Origin: an uncultured Terriglobales bacterium
GTDB lineage: Bacteria > Acidobacteriota > Terriglobia > Terriglobales > Acidobacteriaceae
Reading direction: 5' to 3'
Length of the DNA stretch: 12,730 nucleotides
Assembly: GCA_955652845.1 (NCBI GenBank)
Contig: CATPBY010000106.1
Location: 1-12,730, forward strand
Each line of letters starts with the position of its first letter. Position 1 is the first letter of the stretch. Under the pieces are notes generated by a model, which worked only from the letters and a program-made list of their open reading frames with translations, ran no database searches and had not been told where the DNA came from. The position numbers were made by a program, and so were the translations under genes. Positions 1-5,945 of the stretch are shown piece by piece.

Positions 1-99
1 ACATACCAGGTGGATTACCACGGCGGGGATCGCTATCCACATCTGGTGCGGAATGAATCTACGCGAGATGTGTTGAGCTCAATCATCAAGCCGCGGTAA
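1..99 (+). CDS. C-terminal end of an unidentified protein (partial, cut by window start)
   Basis: Frame 1 is open from the first base and ends at a TAA at 97-99, giving 32 residues that finish ...STRDVLSSIIKPR. The composition (balanced charged and aromatic residues, G-G-D-R-Y-P turn) looks like real coding sequence, and the stop falls just before the repeat element that starts at about 100. I do not recognise the family, and 32 residues are too few to assign a function. The gene is convergent with the acetyltransferase gene that ends at 267. Confidence 0.5.
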   Translation, partial: TYQVDYHGGDRYPHLVRNESTRDVLSSIIKPR

Positions 100-255
100 C
101 CGGCCGGGGAGTGGCTCAATTTGGAATTTCTGGCGATTTTCGATGGCGTCCATCCTAGGCGCAGCCGTTTTTCAGGCCGAGCGAAGAGCCTGCCCTGAGC
201 GATGGCGAGGTATGAAAAAACCCCAAATTTCAAAATTGAGCCACTGCCACCGGCC
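100..255. repeat. Imperfect inverted repeat element with ~33-bp arms in a convergent gap
   Basis: The left arm (about 102-133) and the reverse complement of the right arm (221-255) share a GGCCGG start, then AGTGGCTCAATTT, then a GAAATTT-like stretch, matching at roughly 30 of 35 positions with small indels. The ~87-bp centre contains CCTGCCCTGAGCGATGGCGA (190-209), which resembles the widespread CCTGAGC...CGAAGG class of intergenic repeats in Acidobacteria and other bacteria (from memory). The element fills the gap between two convergent genes and could act as a bidirectional transcript end. On the minus strand the right arm is followed by a run of six T. Confidence 0.65.
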
Positions 256-266
256 AGGAATTGTTT

Positions 267-908
267 TCAGTTTTGGATTCGGAGCAGAAGCCCAAGCTGC
301 CGTTTTACCGTCGGCCATTCCGGCGCCACGATCGAGTACCGCGCCGAGTCGCGAGCCGTGCCGTCGACTGCCATCCGATGGGCGCGAAGAATTCCTTCAC
401 ACTGCCCGCCGATTCGTTCGAGCGCGGCACGCGATTGTTGGTTGCGCGCGTCGGTGTGAAAGCATACACGCAACACCTGCCAGGTCTCGAACGCATGTGA
501 GAGCATGAGCAGCTTTGCCTCGGTGTTGGCTGCAGAGCGTATCGCGGAACGGGTGAGCCATGTGTATCCAATTTCACAGACGTCAGGCATATCGCGGCCG
601 TGTGAAGGATGCCCTTGCGGCCACGGCCATCGTTCTATCTCCCAGAAGCGTGTGGAGCCAATCACAACATTATCGACTGCTCGGATGGTGGCAAACGGCA
701 CCGCGGTGCCCGCGTCTCTCCAGGCCAGTGCAGTCTCCACGTATTTGGTAGCTTCAACTTTGCCCTGCGGAACCGGCGTCCACTGATAGAGGGATGGATC
801 GACCGCCGCTGCAGCCGCCAATCCGTCGATGTGGCGGTGGTCCAGCGGTTCCAGGCGGACGTGTGTGCCTTGCACGACAAAATCAGCTGCTGTGGCCGGG
901 TATTTCAA
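267..908 (-). CDS. GNAT family N-acetyltransferase (RimJ/RimL type)
   Basis: This 213-residue protein has the layout of the Acetyltransf_3 / RimJ-RimL GNAT subfamily, which moves an acetyl group from acetyl-CoA to an amine. It opens with THVRLEPLDHRHIDGL (residues 15-30). A central IGSTRFWEIERW strand (83-94) and EIGYTWLTRSAIRS (112-125) precede the acetyl-CoA-binding loop and helix (NTEAKLLMLSHAFE, 128-141). The C-terminal part has the usual TDARNQQSRAALERIGG segment (152-168) and an LRAH...RDSARYSI strand. The true substrate cannot be read from sequence; members act on protein N-termini, small amines or antibiotics. The start is TTG at 906-908, overlapping the TGA of the upstream PIG-L gene (905-907) as TTGA, with GGAG about 10 bases before it. 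This suggests translational coupling. No other start is available upstream without running far into the PIG-L frame. Confidence 0.88.
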   Translation of the reverse strand: MKYPATAADFVVQGTHVRLEPLDHRHIDGLAAAAAVDPSLYQWTPVPQGKVEATKYVETALAWRDAGTAVPFATIRAVDNVVIGSTRFWEIERWPWPQGHPSHGRDMPDVCEIGYTWLTRSAIRSAANTEAKLLMLSHAFETWQVLRVCFHTDARNQQSRAALERIGGQCEGILRAHRMAVDGTARDSARYSIVAPEWPTVKRQLGLLLRIQN

Positions 909-1645
909 TCCTCAACAACTCCTGCGAACAGATCGCTTTCCTCAATCGCCGCCGGTGAATTCACTGCCGCCGCGAGATGAAACAGTTCGCTTCCTCCACG
1001 CTTGCGCATATGTCCTTCGAAAAGTGGCCAAAGCGGTGACTGGCTGGCGTGCGCCTTAAACGCGGCAATTTTGGTTTCGACATATGCGCTGATGTCGATA
1101 GTGGCAGTGGGGGGAGAAGACGAGATGGGCTGCCGATCCGGCAGGCTGAAGTTCGCGGTCGCGTAAAACAGTTTCTGAACCCGATAAGGAACAATGCGGC
1201 CGCTGAGTTGGTCAGGAAAACGATTGTTGCGGCCTGCCCAGTGGAAGGCAAGACTCGCGAACACGGAGGCCATGGAATGATCGGTGTGTCCGGTGACACC
1301 GCCCTCCGGACCAAATGCAAGCATCACTTGCGGTCGGAACTCCCGCACTTGCATCGTGAGGTTGCAGACCACGTGATAAAGATCCTGACGGTGAAGCTGC
1401 CCGTCAGGATAGTCGAGGACGATTCCCCGAGAAACGTTGAGCATTTCGCACGCCGCCGCGAACTCCTTGCGGCGGATGGCGGCAAGCTCATGATCATTCC
1501 GGGCGCCTCCGCGATGGGTGGCAGCCTGCCCGGGAGTGAGGCAGAGAACGCAGGTTTCTACGCCGCGATCGCCATATAAACGGAGAGAACCGCCAAATCC
1601 TCCGGCTTCGTCATCCGGGTGAGCGGTAATGACCATCAAACGCAT
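905..1645 (-). CDS. PIG-L / LmbE family deacetylase
   Basis: The 246-residue protein carries the zinc-binding AHPDDE motif at residues 8-13 and the second signature GHTDH at 119-123. Both are hallmarks of PIG-L/LmbE N-deacetylases, which remove acetyl groups from N-acetylglucosamine-type substrates (GlcNAc-PI, mycothiol or bacillithiol precursors, lipopolysaccharide sugars). The segment RGGARNDHELAAIRRKEF (45-62) matches the family's conserved R-x-x-E helix, in which a new gene product usually shows the same ELAAIR pattern. Start is ATG at 1643-1645. It follows rnhB by 25 bases and overlaps the following acetyltransferase start by 4 bases, so the three are probably co-transcribed. A TACAAT hexamer lies 7 bases before the ATG, but no good -35 or Shine-Dalgarno is seen. 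The substrate is not determined; a bacillithiol-type thiol pathway is one possibility, but no partner gene is present. Confidence 0.9.
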   Translation of the reverse strand: MRLMVITAHPDDEAGGFGGSLRLYGDRGVETCVLCLTPGQAATHRGGARNDHELAAIRRKEFAAACEMLNVSRGIVLDYPDGQLHRQDLYHVVCNLTMQVREFRPQVMLAFGPEGGVTGHTDHSMASVFASLAFHWAGRNNRFPDQLSGRIVPYRVQKLFYATANFSLPDRQPISSSPPTATIDISAYVETKIAAFKAHASQSPLWPLFEGHMRKRGGSELFHLAAAVNSPAAIEESDLFAGVVED

Positions 1646-1670
1646 GTTGGGGATTGTATCCTGCCGTCTC

Positions 1671-2444
1671 TCAACTGGCGGCCGACGCTGATCCTGCCTG
1701 ACCTGTCATTTCGTCTACGGATTCGCCGCCACTATCCGCCAGCATGAACGCCAGAACTTCCTGGGGAACGGGCGCGTTCCATACTGGAGCGAAAGACTGG
1801 CGATGCAGCGGAGAGGGTCCGTGCTGGCGCAAAGCCGCGAGATGATGAGGTGTGCTATATCCCTTGTTCGAGGCCAGTCCATAAACCGGAAAAACCGGAT
1901 CCCATTCCCGCACCATGCGATCGCGCTCCACTTTGGCCAGGATGGAGGCGGCGGCGATAGAGGCCGAAAGCGCGTCCCCATGAATGATCGCCCGCTGAGT
2001 CAGTTCGCAATCCAGCCGCAACGCGTCAACCAGCAAATGGTCGGGGGCAGGACGCAAGCTCAACACCGCCTGTCGCATGGCAACCCGCGAGGCTTGATAG
2101 ATGTTGATCTGATCAATCTGCGCCGCATCCACGGCGGCAATGGCCCAGGCAATTGCGTGCCGGCGAATACGTTCGACCAGAACTTCACGCCTTTCCGCGA
2201 GTAAGAGTTTAGAGTCGCGCAGGCCACGAACCCGGTATGCGGGATCGAGGATCACTGCCGCAGCCACGACCGGCCCGAAAAGCGACCCGCGACCGACTTC
2301 GTCAACTCCTGCCACCAGGTGAGCCCCTGAGGCCCAGGCCTTCTTCTCGAACTTCAGAGTGCAGCGCAATCTCTTCAGCAGGCGAAGCTTTAGCGCCGAT
2401 GGGGAAAGCGGTCGCTCAGCCGCTACTTTGAGTTTAGGAGACAC
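1671..2444 (-). CDS. rnhB: Ribonuclease HII
   Basis: RNase HII cleaves the RNA strand of RNA-DNA hybrids and excises single ribonucleotides from DNA. The signature AGVDEVGRGSLFGPVVAAAV occupies residues 45-64, giving catalytic D48 and E49. LLVDAL supplies D140 and the GDALSASIAAASILAKVERD block supplies D157. The 17-residue spacing of the last two acids matches the family's DEDD arrangement. The protein is 257 residues, longer than the usual 200-220, because of a basic N-terminal extension of about 40 residues and a Ser/Gly/Ala-rich tail of about 25 residues. The listed start is GTG at 2442-2444 with no clear Shine-Dalgarno, so a start inside the first ~26 codons is possible. In many bacteria rnhB directly follows rplS; here a PilZ gene on the opposite strand separates them, so rnhB must have its own promoter in 2445-2650. 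Confidence 0.95.
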   Translation of the reverse strand: MSPKLKVAAERPLSPSALKLRLLKRLRCTLKFEKKAWASGAHLVAGVDEVGRGSLFGPVVAAAVILDPAYRVRGLRDSKLLLAERREVLVERIRRHAIAWAIAAVDAAQIDQINIYQASRVAMRQAVLSLRPAPDHLLVDALRLDCELTQRAIIHGDALSASIAAASILAKVERDRMVREWDPVFPVYGLASNKGYSTPHHLAALRQHGPSPLHRQSFAPVWNAPVPQEVLAFMLADSGGESVDEMTGQAGSASAAS

Positions 2445-2542
2445 GGAGAAATTTGCTGATTAGTAAAAATTCATCTTCGCTGAGTCGAGCTGGACGCGCA
2501 AGTGTGGAAATCATTAAAAACGGATCTTATCGCGCGAATTTC

Positions 2543-2584
2543 CTACCGTTGGGTAGCCCTGGTAACTTTTACTTGTTACTGGGG
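2543..2584. promoter_or_regulatory. Two tandem palindromes upstream of the PilZ promoter (candidate operator)
   Basis: CTACC-GTTG-GGTAG (2543-2556) is a perfect 5-bp inverted repeat. It is followed at once by CCCTGGTAAC-N8-GTTACTGGGG (2557-2584), an 8-of-10 inverted repeat. The pair ends 4 bases before the proposed -35 box at 2589 in the divergent rnhB/PilZ gap. The position suits a regulator site, but no regulator can be named. Confidence 0.35.
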
Positions 2585-2588
2585 TAAA

Positions 2589-2617
2589 TTGACCTTCGTG
2601 GTTCCGCTTGCTAACGT
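2589..2617 (+). promoter_or_regulatory. Candidate sigma-70 promoter for the PilZ gene
   Basis: TTGACC (2589-2594) is separated by 17 bases from TAACGT (2612-2617), which keeps the T, A and final T of a -10 box. It lies 33 bases before the proposed TTG start at 2651. The -35 is good and the -10 is weak. Confidence 0.4.
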
Positions 2618-2650
2618 CAACTCCAGAAGTCGTATTTCTACGGACTTACC

Positions 2651-3403
2651 TTGGCGCAAGATCTTTCCACTACGTTGCCCGAGCGCGTGGCGCGGCGAAT
2701 CCACGTTGCTCTTCCCATCCGCATCACTTATTGGGACAGCGCCACCAAACCGTGCCTTGAAATGGGATGTACCTATGACATCTCTGAAAGCGGGGCGCGG
2801 GTCACAGGTCTGCGCCACGTCAAGTCTACGGGCGAAATCATTGCAGTCGAGCGCGGGCGTAACAAGGCGTTCTGCCGGGTAATCTGGATTGGGGAACCTA
2901 ATTCAGAGTTGGAGGGCCAGATCGGAATCCGCTGCGTTGAGGCGGAACGGACGATGTGGGAAGCGGAGTTGCGGGATATGCAGGAAACCTATGACCCAAT
3001 AGTTCTGGACAATACCCTGCGCCGCCCGAATTTCTCAGCCGGCAGTGATAAAAGCAATCGCCGGCGGCATGAGCGTTTCGATATTGAAGGCCTGGCTCAA
3101 CTGCTGAAGCACGGAGCCGACAGCACCCACGGCGAAGCCGTTTTGAGAAACCTCTCGGAACTGGGATGCCTGGTCACCGCCAAGCACACGGTTGCTCCGG
3201 GCACGGAACTGAAATTAGTTCTGAATGTGGATAGCTACGATTTGAGCGTTAAAGGGCTGGTCCGGCATGCCGATGAGGAGTTAGGGCTGGGGGTGGAGTT
3301 CCAGGAGATACGCAAGGGCGATCGCCAAATCCTGCGGTTCCTGTTACGCAAGCTGGCCGAGCAGCAGCTGGAAGAAGGTTTCGAGCTGGAATTGCACAGC
3401 TAA
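2651..3403 (+). CDS. Tandem PilZ-domain protein (candidate c-di-GMP receptor)
   Basis: The 250-residue soluble protein contains two PilZ domains. Domain 1 (about residues 10-105) has RVARR (R12-x3-R16) and DISESG (43-48). Domain 2 (about 136-235) has RRHER (R138-x3-R142) and NLSELG (167-172). These are the RxxxR and D/NxSxxG elements that bind cyclic di-GMP in characterised PilZ proteins, and both copies appear intact. No catalytic or membrane segment is present, so the protein probably acts as an adaptor in motility, surface or polysaccharide control. The start is TTG at 2651, the first start codon after an in-frame TAA at 2612; TTG at 2675 and GTG at 2687 are alternatives, and no strong Shine-Dalgarno is seen. 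The gene lies on the opposite strand between rplS and rnhB, convergent with rplS (25-base gap) and divergent from rnhB. Confidence 0.88.
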   Translation: MAQDLSTTLPERVARRIHVALPIRITYWDSATKPCLEMGCTYDISESGARVTGLRHVKSTGEIIAVERGRNKAFCRVIWIGEPNSELEGQIGIRCVEAERTMWEAELRDMQETYDPIVLDNTLRRPNFSAGSDKSNRRRHERFDIEGLAQLLKHGADSTHGEAVLRNLSELGCLVTAKHTVAPGTELKLVLNVDSYDLSVKGLVRHADEELGLGVEFQEIRKGDRQILRFLLRKLAEQQLEEGFELELHS

Positions 3404-3410
3404 CTCCAAT

Positions 3411-3438
3411 CCCCGCACCCAATATTACTTATTGCGGG
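3411..3438. terminator. Candidate bidirectional hairpin between the convergent PilZ and rplS genes
   Basis: CCCGCA (3412-3417) pairs with TGCGGG (3433-3438), with an AT-rich loop that contains a further CAATA/TATTG pairing. It spans the 25-base gap and the last codons of rplS. There is no T-run on either side, so it would be a weak or factor-assisted terminator. Confidence 0.35.
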
Positions 3439-3806
3439 ACCACTTCCGCGGTCACGCGTTCCCGTTCAACATCTTTCAGTCGAGCCGCCTTCCCGCGCAG
3501 GCTGCGGAGATAATAAAGCTTAGCCCGGCGGACTTTCGACGAGCGCAGCAATTCCACACGGTCGATCACGGTTGAATTAACCGGGAAGATTCGTTCCACC
3601 CCGTGACCAAAGCTGATTTTACGCACCGTAAAACTGGCTTGCGGACCGCGGTCGCGCGCGATGACTACCCCCTCGAAAGCCTGCAGGCGTTCCTTGTCGC
3701 CTTCCTTGATCTTCACCTGCACGCGGACGCTGTCGCCCGGTACGAAATCAGGAATATCAGCGTGCCTGGTTTTGGCCAGAAGTTTGTCGATAATCGGGTT
3801 GGTCAT
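3429..3806 (-). CDS. rplS: 50S ribosomal protein L19
   Basis: The 125-residue protein matches bacterial L19, which sits at the interface of the 30S and 50S subunits. Recognisable blocks are DIPDFVPGDSVRVQVKIKEG (residues 17-36), QAFEGVVIARDRG (42-54), TVRKISFGHGVERIFPVNS (60-78) and the basic VRRAKLYYLRSLRGKAARLK region (92-111). Length is typical (about 115-130). Start is ATG at 3804-3806, preceded by GAGGGGA as Shine-Dalgarno, and overlaps the trmD stop as ATGA. This is the same trmD-rplS coupling known from many bacteria. It is the last gene of the rpsP-khpA-rimM-trmD-rplS cluster; the usual next gene, rnhB, is displaced by the PilZ gene. Confidence 0.97.
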   Translation of the reverse strand: MTNPIIDKLLAKTRHADIPDFVPGDSVRVQVKIKEGDKERLQAFEGVVIARDRGPQASFTVRKISFGHGVERIFPVNSTVIDRVELLRSSKVRRAKLYYLRSLRGKAARLKDVERERVTAEVVPQ

Positions 3807-4633
3807 GATTTTGTCCCCTCGTCGAAAGCATTTTTGCCCATCGTGCTGGCCAAAAACTCTTTGTCTTCACCGCTGAGCTGCACCTCGGCCAGAAGATCTG
3901 GGCGATTGCGCAGCGTTTTCGCCAGCGCCGTGCGTCTGCGCCAATGCCGTATTTCCTCATGGTTCCCGGAAACCAGAACCTCAGGAACAGACAGCCCGCG
4001 AAAATCCGCGGGGCGCGTGTAATGAGGATAGTCAAGCAATCCCCGCGAACTGCAGGTTGAACTGGGGCCGTTGCTGGATTGCAGCGGGCTGCGAGTACTA
4101 AACGATTCCTGTCCCGTCGAAGCTTCGTTTCCCAGGGCTCCAGGAAGAAGCCGAGTGACCGCATCCACAATCACCGCCGCGCCCAGTTCGCCCCCGCTCA
4201 GCACATAATCCCCAATCGATAGTTCACGGTCGGCCAGATGTTCACTGACGCGTTCGTCCACCCCTTCGTAGCGTCCACAGATGAGCACCAATCGCTCCAG
4301 CCCAGCCAGTTTGTCAGCTTCGGCCTGGTTAAAACGCGTTCCCTGGGCTGAAAGCAGCACTACGCTTTCACCGGAGCGGCCTGCGAGCCGTTGCTCACGT
4401 GGAGTCACCTTCAGCCCTTCAATACATTCAAAGATCGGTTCCGGCTTGAGCACCATGCCCTCGCCTCCGCCAAACGGGCGGTCATCCACGGTGCGATGAC
4501 GATCATGCGCAAAGGCCCGCAAGTCGTGAATTTGCACGGCCGCGATAGCAGCTTCTCGAGCCCGGCGGATGATTCCGTAATCCAGCGGGCCGCGAAAAAA
4601 ATCGGGAAAGATCGTTAAAATATCGATCTTCAT
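3803..4633 (-). CDS. trmD: tRNA (guanine-N1-)-methyltransferase with a linker insertion
   Basis: TrmD is the knotted SPOUT methyltransferase that makes m1G37 in tRNAs and so prevents +1 frameshifting. Visible signatures are VDDRPFGGGEGMV (residues 49-61), LICGRYEGVDERV (117-129), the knot segment SIGDYVLSGGELGAAVIVDA (139-158) and RLLPGALGNEAS (161-172). The C-terminal domain has LLDYPHYTRPADFRG (199-213) and SGNHEEIRHWRRR (222-234). Two oddities stand out. The residue that lines up with the general-base Asp169 of E. coli/H. influenzae TrmD (just before SF) is Glu176. Also, 20 residues (179-198), rich in Ser, Thr and Pro, separate SF from LLD, where the E. coli protein has about three. The protein is 276 residues long against about 230-255 for most homologues. 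Start is ATG at 4631-4633 with only a weak Shine-Dalgarno. Confidence 0.96.
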   Translation of the reverse strand: MKIDILTIFPDFFRGPLDYGIIRRAREAAIAAVQIHDLRAFAHDRHRTVDDRPFGGGEGMVLKPEPIFECIEGLKVTPREQRLAGRSGESVVLLSAQGTRFNQAEADKLAGLERLVLICGRYEGVDERVSEHLADRELSIGDYVLSGGELGAAVIVDAVTRLLPGALGNEASTGQESFSTRSPLQSSNGPSSTCSSRGLLDYPHYTRPADFRGLSVPEVLVSGNHEEIRHWRRRTALAKTLRNRPDLLAEVQLSGEDKEFLASTMGKNAFDEGTKS

Positions 4634-4674
4634 GCGCGGACCGGAACGTTCAGGCTGAGCGTTCTGCGATTTTT

Positions 4675-4719
4675 TCGACTTTTTCTTCGCAGGCCACTCG
4701 GCCTGCTCTGCTCAGGATG
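4675..4719. repeat. Short CCTGAGC...CGAAGA repeat with hairpin in the rimM-trmD spacer
   Basis: Read on the minus strand, the rimM end runs into ATCCTGAGC, then a perfect 7-bp hairpin GCAGGCC-GAGT-GGCCTGC (4689-4706), then CGAAGAAAAAGTCGA. The arrangement resembles the CCTGAGC...GTCGAAGGA class of intergenic repeats, and a related CCTGAGC core occurs at 194-200. It supplies the last codons and stop of rimM. No T-run follows the hairpin on the minus strand, so it is unlikely to stop transcription into trmD. Confidence 0.45.
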
Positions 4720-5266
4720 ATATTTTTCTAGCGTTCCTGTGGTGCTCTTTCTCTTCTTCCGTGAGCGGCGCGTTCACCTCCAGCATACCTTCTGGTAAAC
4801 GCATTCGAATTTGCTTTTGCTCGATGTCCAGATTCTCCAGAAACGCCGCAGCATAGGGAATCTCGTATTCTTTGGATCCGGCTTGCACAATCAGCAGCGG
4901 GGCTTCCCCGGCCCCGAAGCGGACGTCATTAACCTTGCCAACCTCGCGCCCCCCGTCAGAAACTATGCAGCCAATCAGATCACTGACGTATGTCCAGCCC
5001 GGCTCAAGCTGGGAACGCTGATCGCGCGGGACCTGTAATTCACAGCCCAAGAGCCTTTCGGCTGCAGAAATCGAATCCACGCCTGCGAATTTCAGAACCA
5101 GGCGGCCCTGGTGAGGCCAGAGACTTTCCACCCTTAACTCTTGCCGGGTACCATCGTCAGCGAGGGCAAAGAGCTTCACTTGCTCCGCAAACCGTTGAGC
5201 AACGTTGCTCAGTACCTCAACCTTGACTTCGCCACGGCGGCCCTGCGTCTTCAGAACCCGGGCCAC
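4712..5266 (-). CDS. rimM: Ribosome maturation factor RimM
   Basis: RimM binds S19 in the 30S head and helps late 16S processing. The protein shows the N-terminal RimM barrel motif ARVLKTQGRRGEVKVE (residues 2-17). It also has the LVLKFAGVDSISAAERLLGCEL segment (residues 56-77) and a C-terminal PRC-barrel with YVSDLIGCIVSDG, GKVNDVRFGAGEAPLLIV and YEIPYAAAFL. Length is 184, as expected (170-180). The listed start is GTG at 5264-5266. However, the in-frame codons just upstream read I-A-I-E-F-I-T before V-A-R-V, which is what a RimM N-terminal strand should look like, and no ATG/GTG/TTG exists between them and the upstream in-frame stop at 5303-5305. Initiation at a rare codon (ATC 5279-5281 or ATA) is therefore possible. 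The gene begins 17 bases after khpA ends, and a repeat forms its 3' end. Confidence 0.94.
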   Translation of the reverse strand: MARVLKTQGRRGEVKVEVLSNVAQRFAEQVKLFALADDGTRQELRVESLWPHQGRLVLKFAGVDSISAAERLLGCELQVPRDQRSQLEPGWTYVSDLIGCIVSDGGREVGKVNDVRFGAGEAPLLIVQAGSKEYEIPYAAAFLENLDIEQKQIRMRLPEGMLEVNAPLTEEEKEHHRNARKISS

Positions 5267-5283
5267 AGTTATAAACTCGATGG

Positions 5284-5550
5284 CTATTCCAAAATCTCCA
5301 ACTCAAAGCGCTTGTGCAATCTCAACCCGGACGCGTTAAGCAGCGTGCGCATGGCGCGCGCAGTACGCCCCTGCTTCCCTATTACTTTGCCCAGATCGTT
5401 GGGAGCTACCGTCAGTTCGAGGACGGTCTCCGAACCCTCCTCGACCTGGCTCACCGAAACAGCATCCGGTTCATCGACCAGCGTCTTGGCGACCTGCTCG
5501 ACAAGCGCACGCGCGTCACCAGTTGGGTGGCTAATCTTTTGCTCGGCCAC
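5284..5550 (-). CDS. khpA: KH-domain RNA-binding protein KhpA
   Basis: The 88-residue protein is a single small KH domain of the YlqC/KhpA family. It has the N-terminal helix ALVEQVAKTLVDEPDAV (residues 15-31), strands VLELTVAP (43-50), and the RNA-contacting GxxG loop GKQG (58-61) inside LGKVIGKQGRTARAMRTLL. In Gram-positive bacteria KhpA pairs with KhpB/Jag and binds many transcripts. Its position between rpsP and rimM is common outside Proteobacteria. The start is GTG at 5548-5550; an in-frame TGA lies four codons upstream, so no other start is available. A GGGG stretch about 6 bases upstream may serve as Shine-Dalgarno. Confidence 0.93.
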   Translation of the reverse strand: MAEQKISHPTGDARALVEQVAKTLVDEPDAVSVSQVEEGSETVLELTVAPNDLGKVIGKQGRTARAMRTLLNASGLRLHKRFELEILE

Positions 5551-5596
5551 GCTCGACCCCGCTCAGTAAGAATCTTCCGTGATCAGCAGTGCAGAA

Positions 5597-5854
5597 TCAA
5601 GCCACAGATCCAGCGGCGACAGGAGTTGGCTTGGATACGATTTTGTTAACGCGGTCTGACATCTTGGCGCCCTTCGACACCCAGTAATCGATGCGCTCAC
5701 GCTTCAGTTCAATGCTGGCCGGATTGGTTCGAGGATTGTAAAGTCCTACTACTTCGACCGGACGGCCATTGCGCGCCCGCTCCTTTTCGATAACCACGAC
5801 CCGATAATGCGGTTGCTTGCGCGCACCCGTGCGCGATAAACGAATCATTAACAC
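5597..5854 (-). CDS. rpsP: 30S ribosomal protein S16
   Basis: The 85-residue protein matches bacterial S16, an early 16S-binding assembly protein. It contains MIRLSRTGARKQPHYRVVV (residues 3-21), GRPVEVVGLYNPRTNP (30-45), IELKRERIDYWVSKGAKMSDRV (48-69) and a short tail. Start is GTG at 5852-5854 with AAGGA 11 bases upstream; an ATG two codons later (5846-5848) is possible, but its spacing to the Shine-Dalgarno is 17 bases. It is the first gene of the rpsP-khpA-rimM-trmD-rplS cluster, and a 46-base gap precedes khpA. Confidence 0.97.
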   Translation of the reverse strand: MLMIRLSRTGARKQPHYRVVVIEKERARNGRPVEVVGLYNPRTNPASIELKRERIDYWVSKGAKMSDRVNKIVSKPTPVAAGSVA

Positions 5855-5855
5855 A

Positions 5856-5867
5856 GAACTTAAGTTC
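5856..5867. promoter_or_regulatory. Perfect 12-bp palindrome between the rpsP Shine-Dalgarno and start
   Basis: GAACTTAAGTTC reads the same on both strands and lies between the rpsP ribosome binding site and the GTG start. With no loop it is better suited to dimeric protein binding or chance than to a stable RNA hairpin. Confidence 0.25.
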
Positions 5868-5915
5868 CTTTCCTAATTGCTTCCGGGAGGATAACGCAAA
5901 CCATTATTTTTGCAG

Positions 5916-5944
5916 AATTTAGCAGGATTGGCAATAGGGCCCAA
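5916..5944 (-). promoter_or_regulatory. Candidate promoter of the rpsP cluster
   Basis: On the minus strand TTGGGC (5939-5944) and TAAATT (5916-5921) are 17 bases apart, about 60 bases before the rpsP start and just after the stop of the small membrane protein gene. Four of six bases of the -10 agree with consensus and the -35 keeps TTG. An alternative -35, TTGCCA, lies nearby. Confidence 0.3.
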
Positions 5945-5945
5945 G

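Noticed and set aside
1653..1658. TACAAT hexamer (minus strand) 7 bases before the PIG-L start as a promoter
   Set aside because: No -35 at 16-18 bases (a TTGAGA is only 10 bases away) and no TGn extension; the gene is only 25 bases after rnhB, so co-transcription is simpler.
4689..4706. rimM-trmD hairpin as an intrinsic terminator
   Set aside because: On the coding (minus) strand it is followed by GAAGAAAAAG rather than T residues; termination here would cut off essential trmD and rplS.
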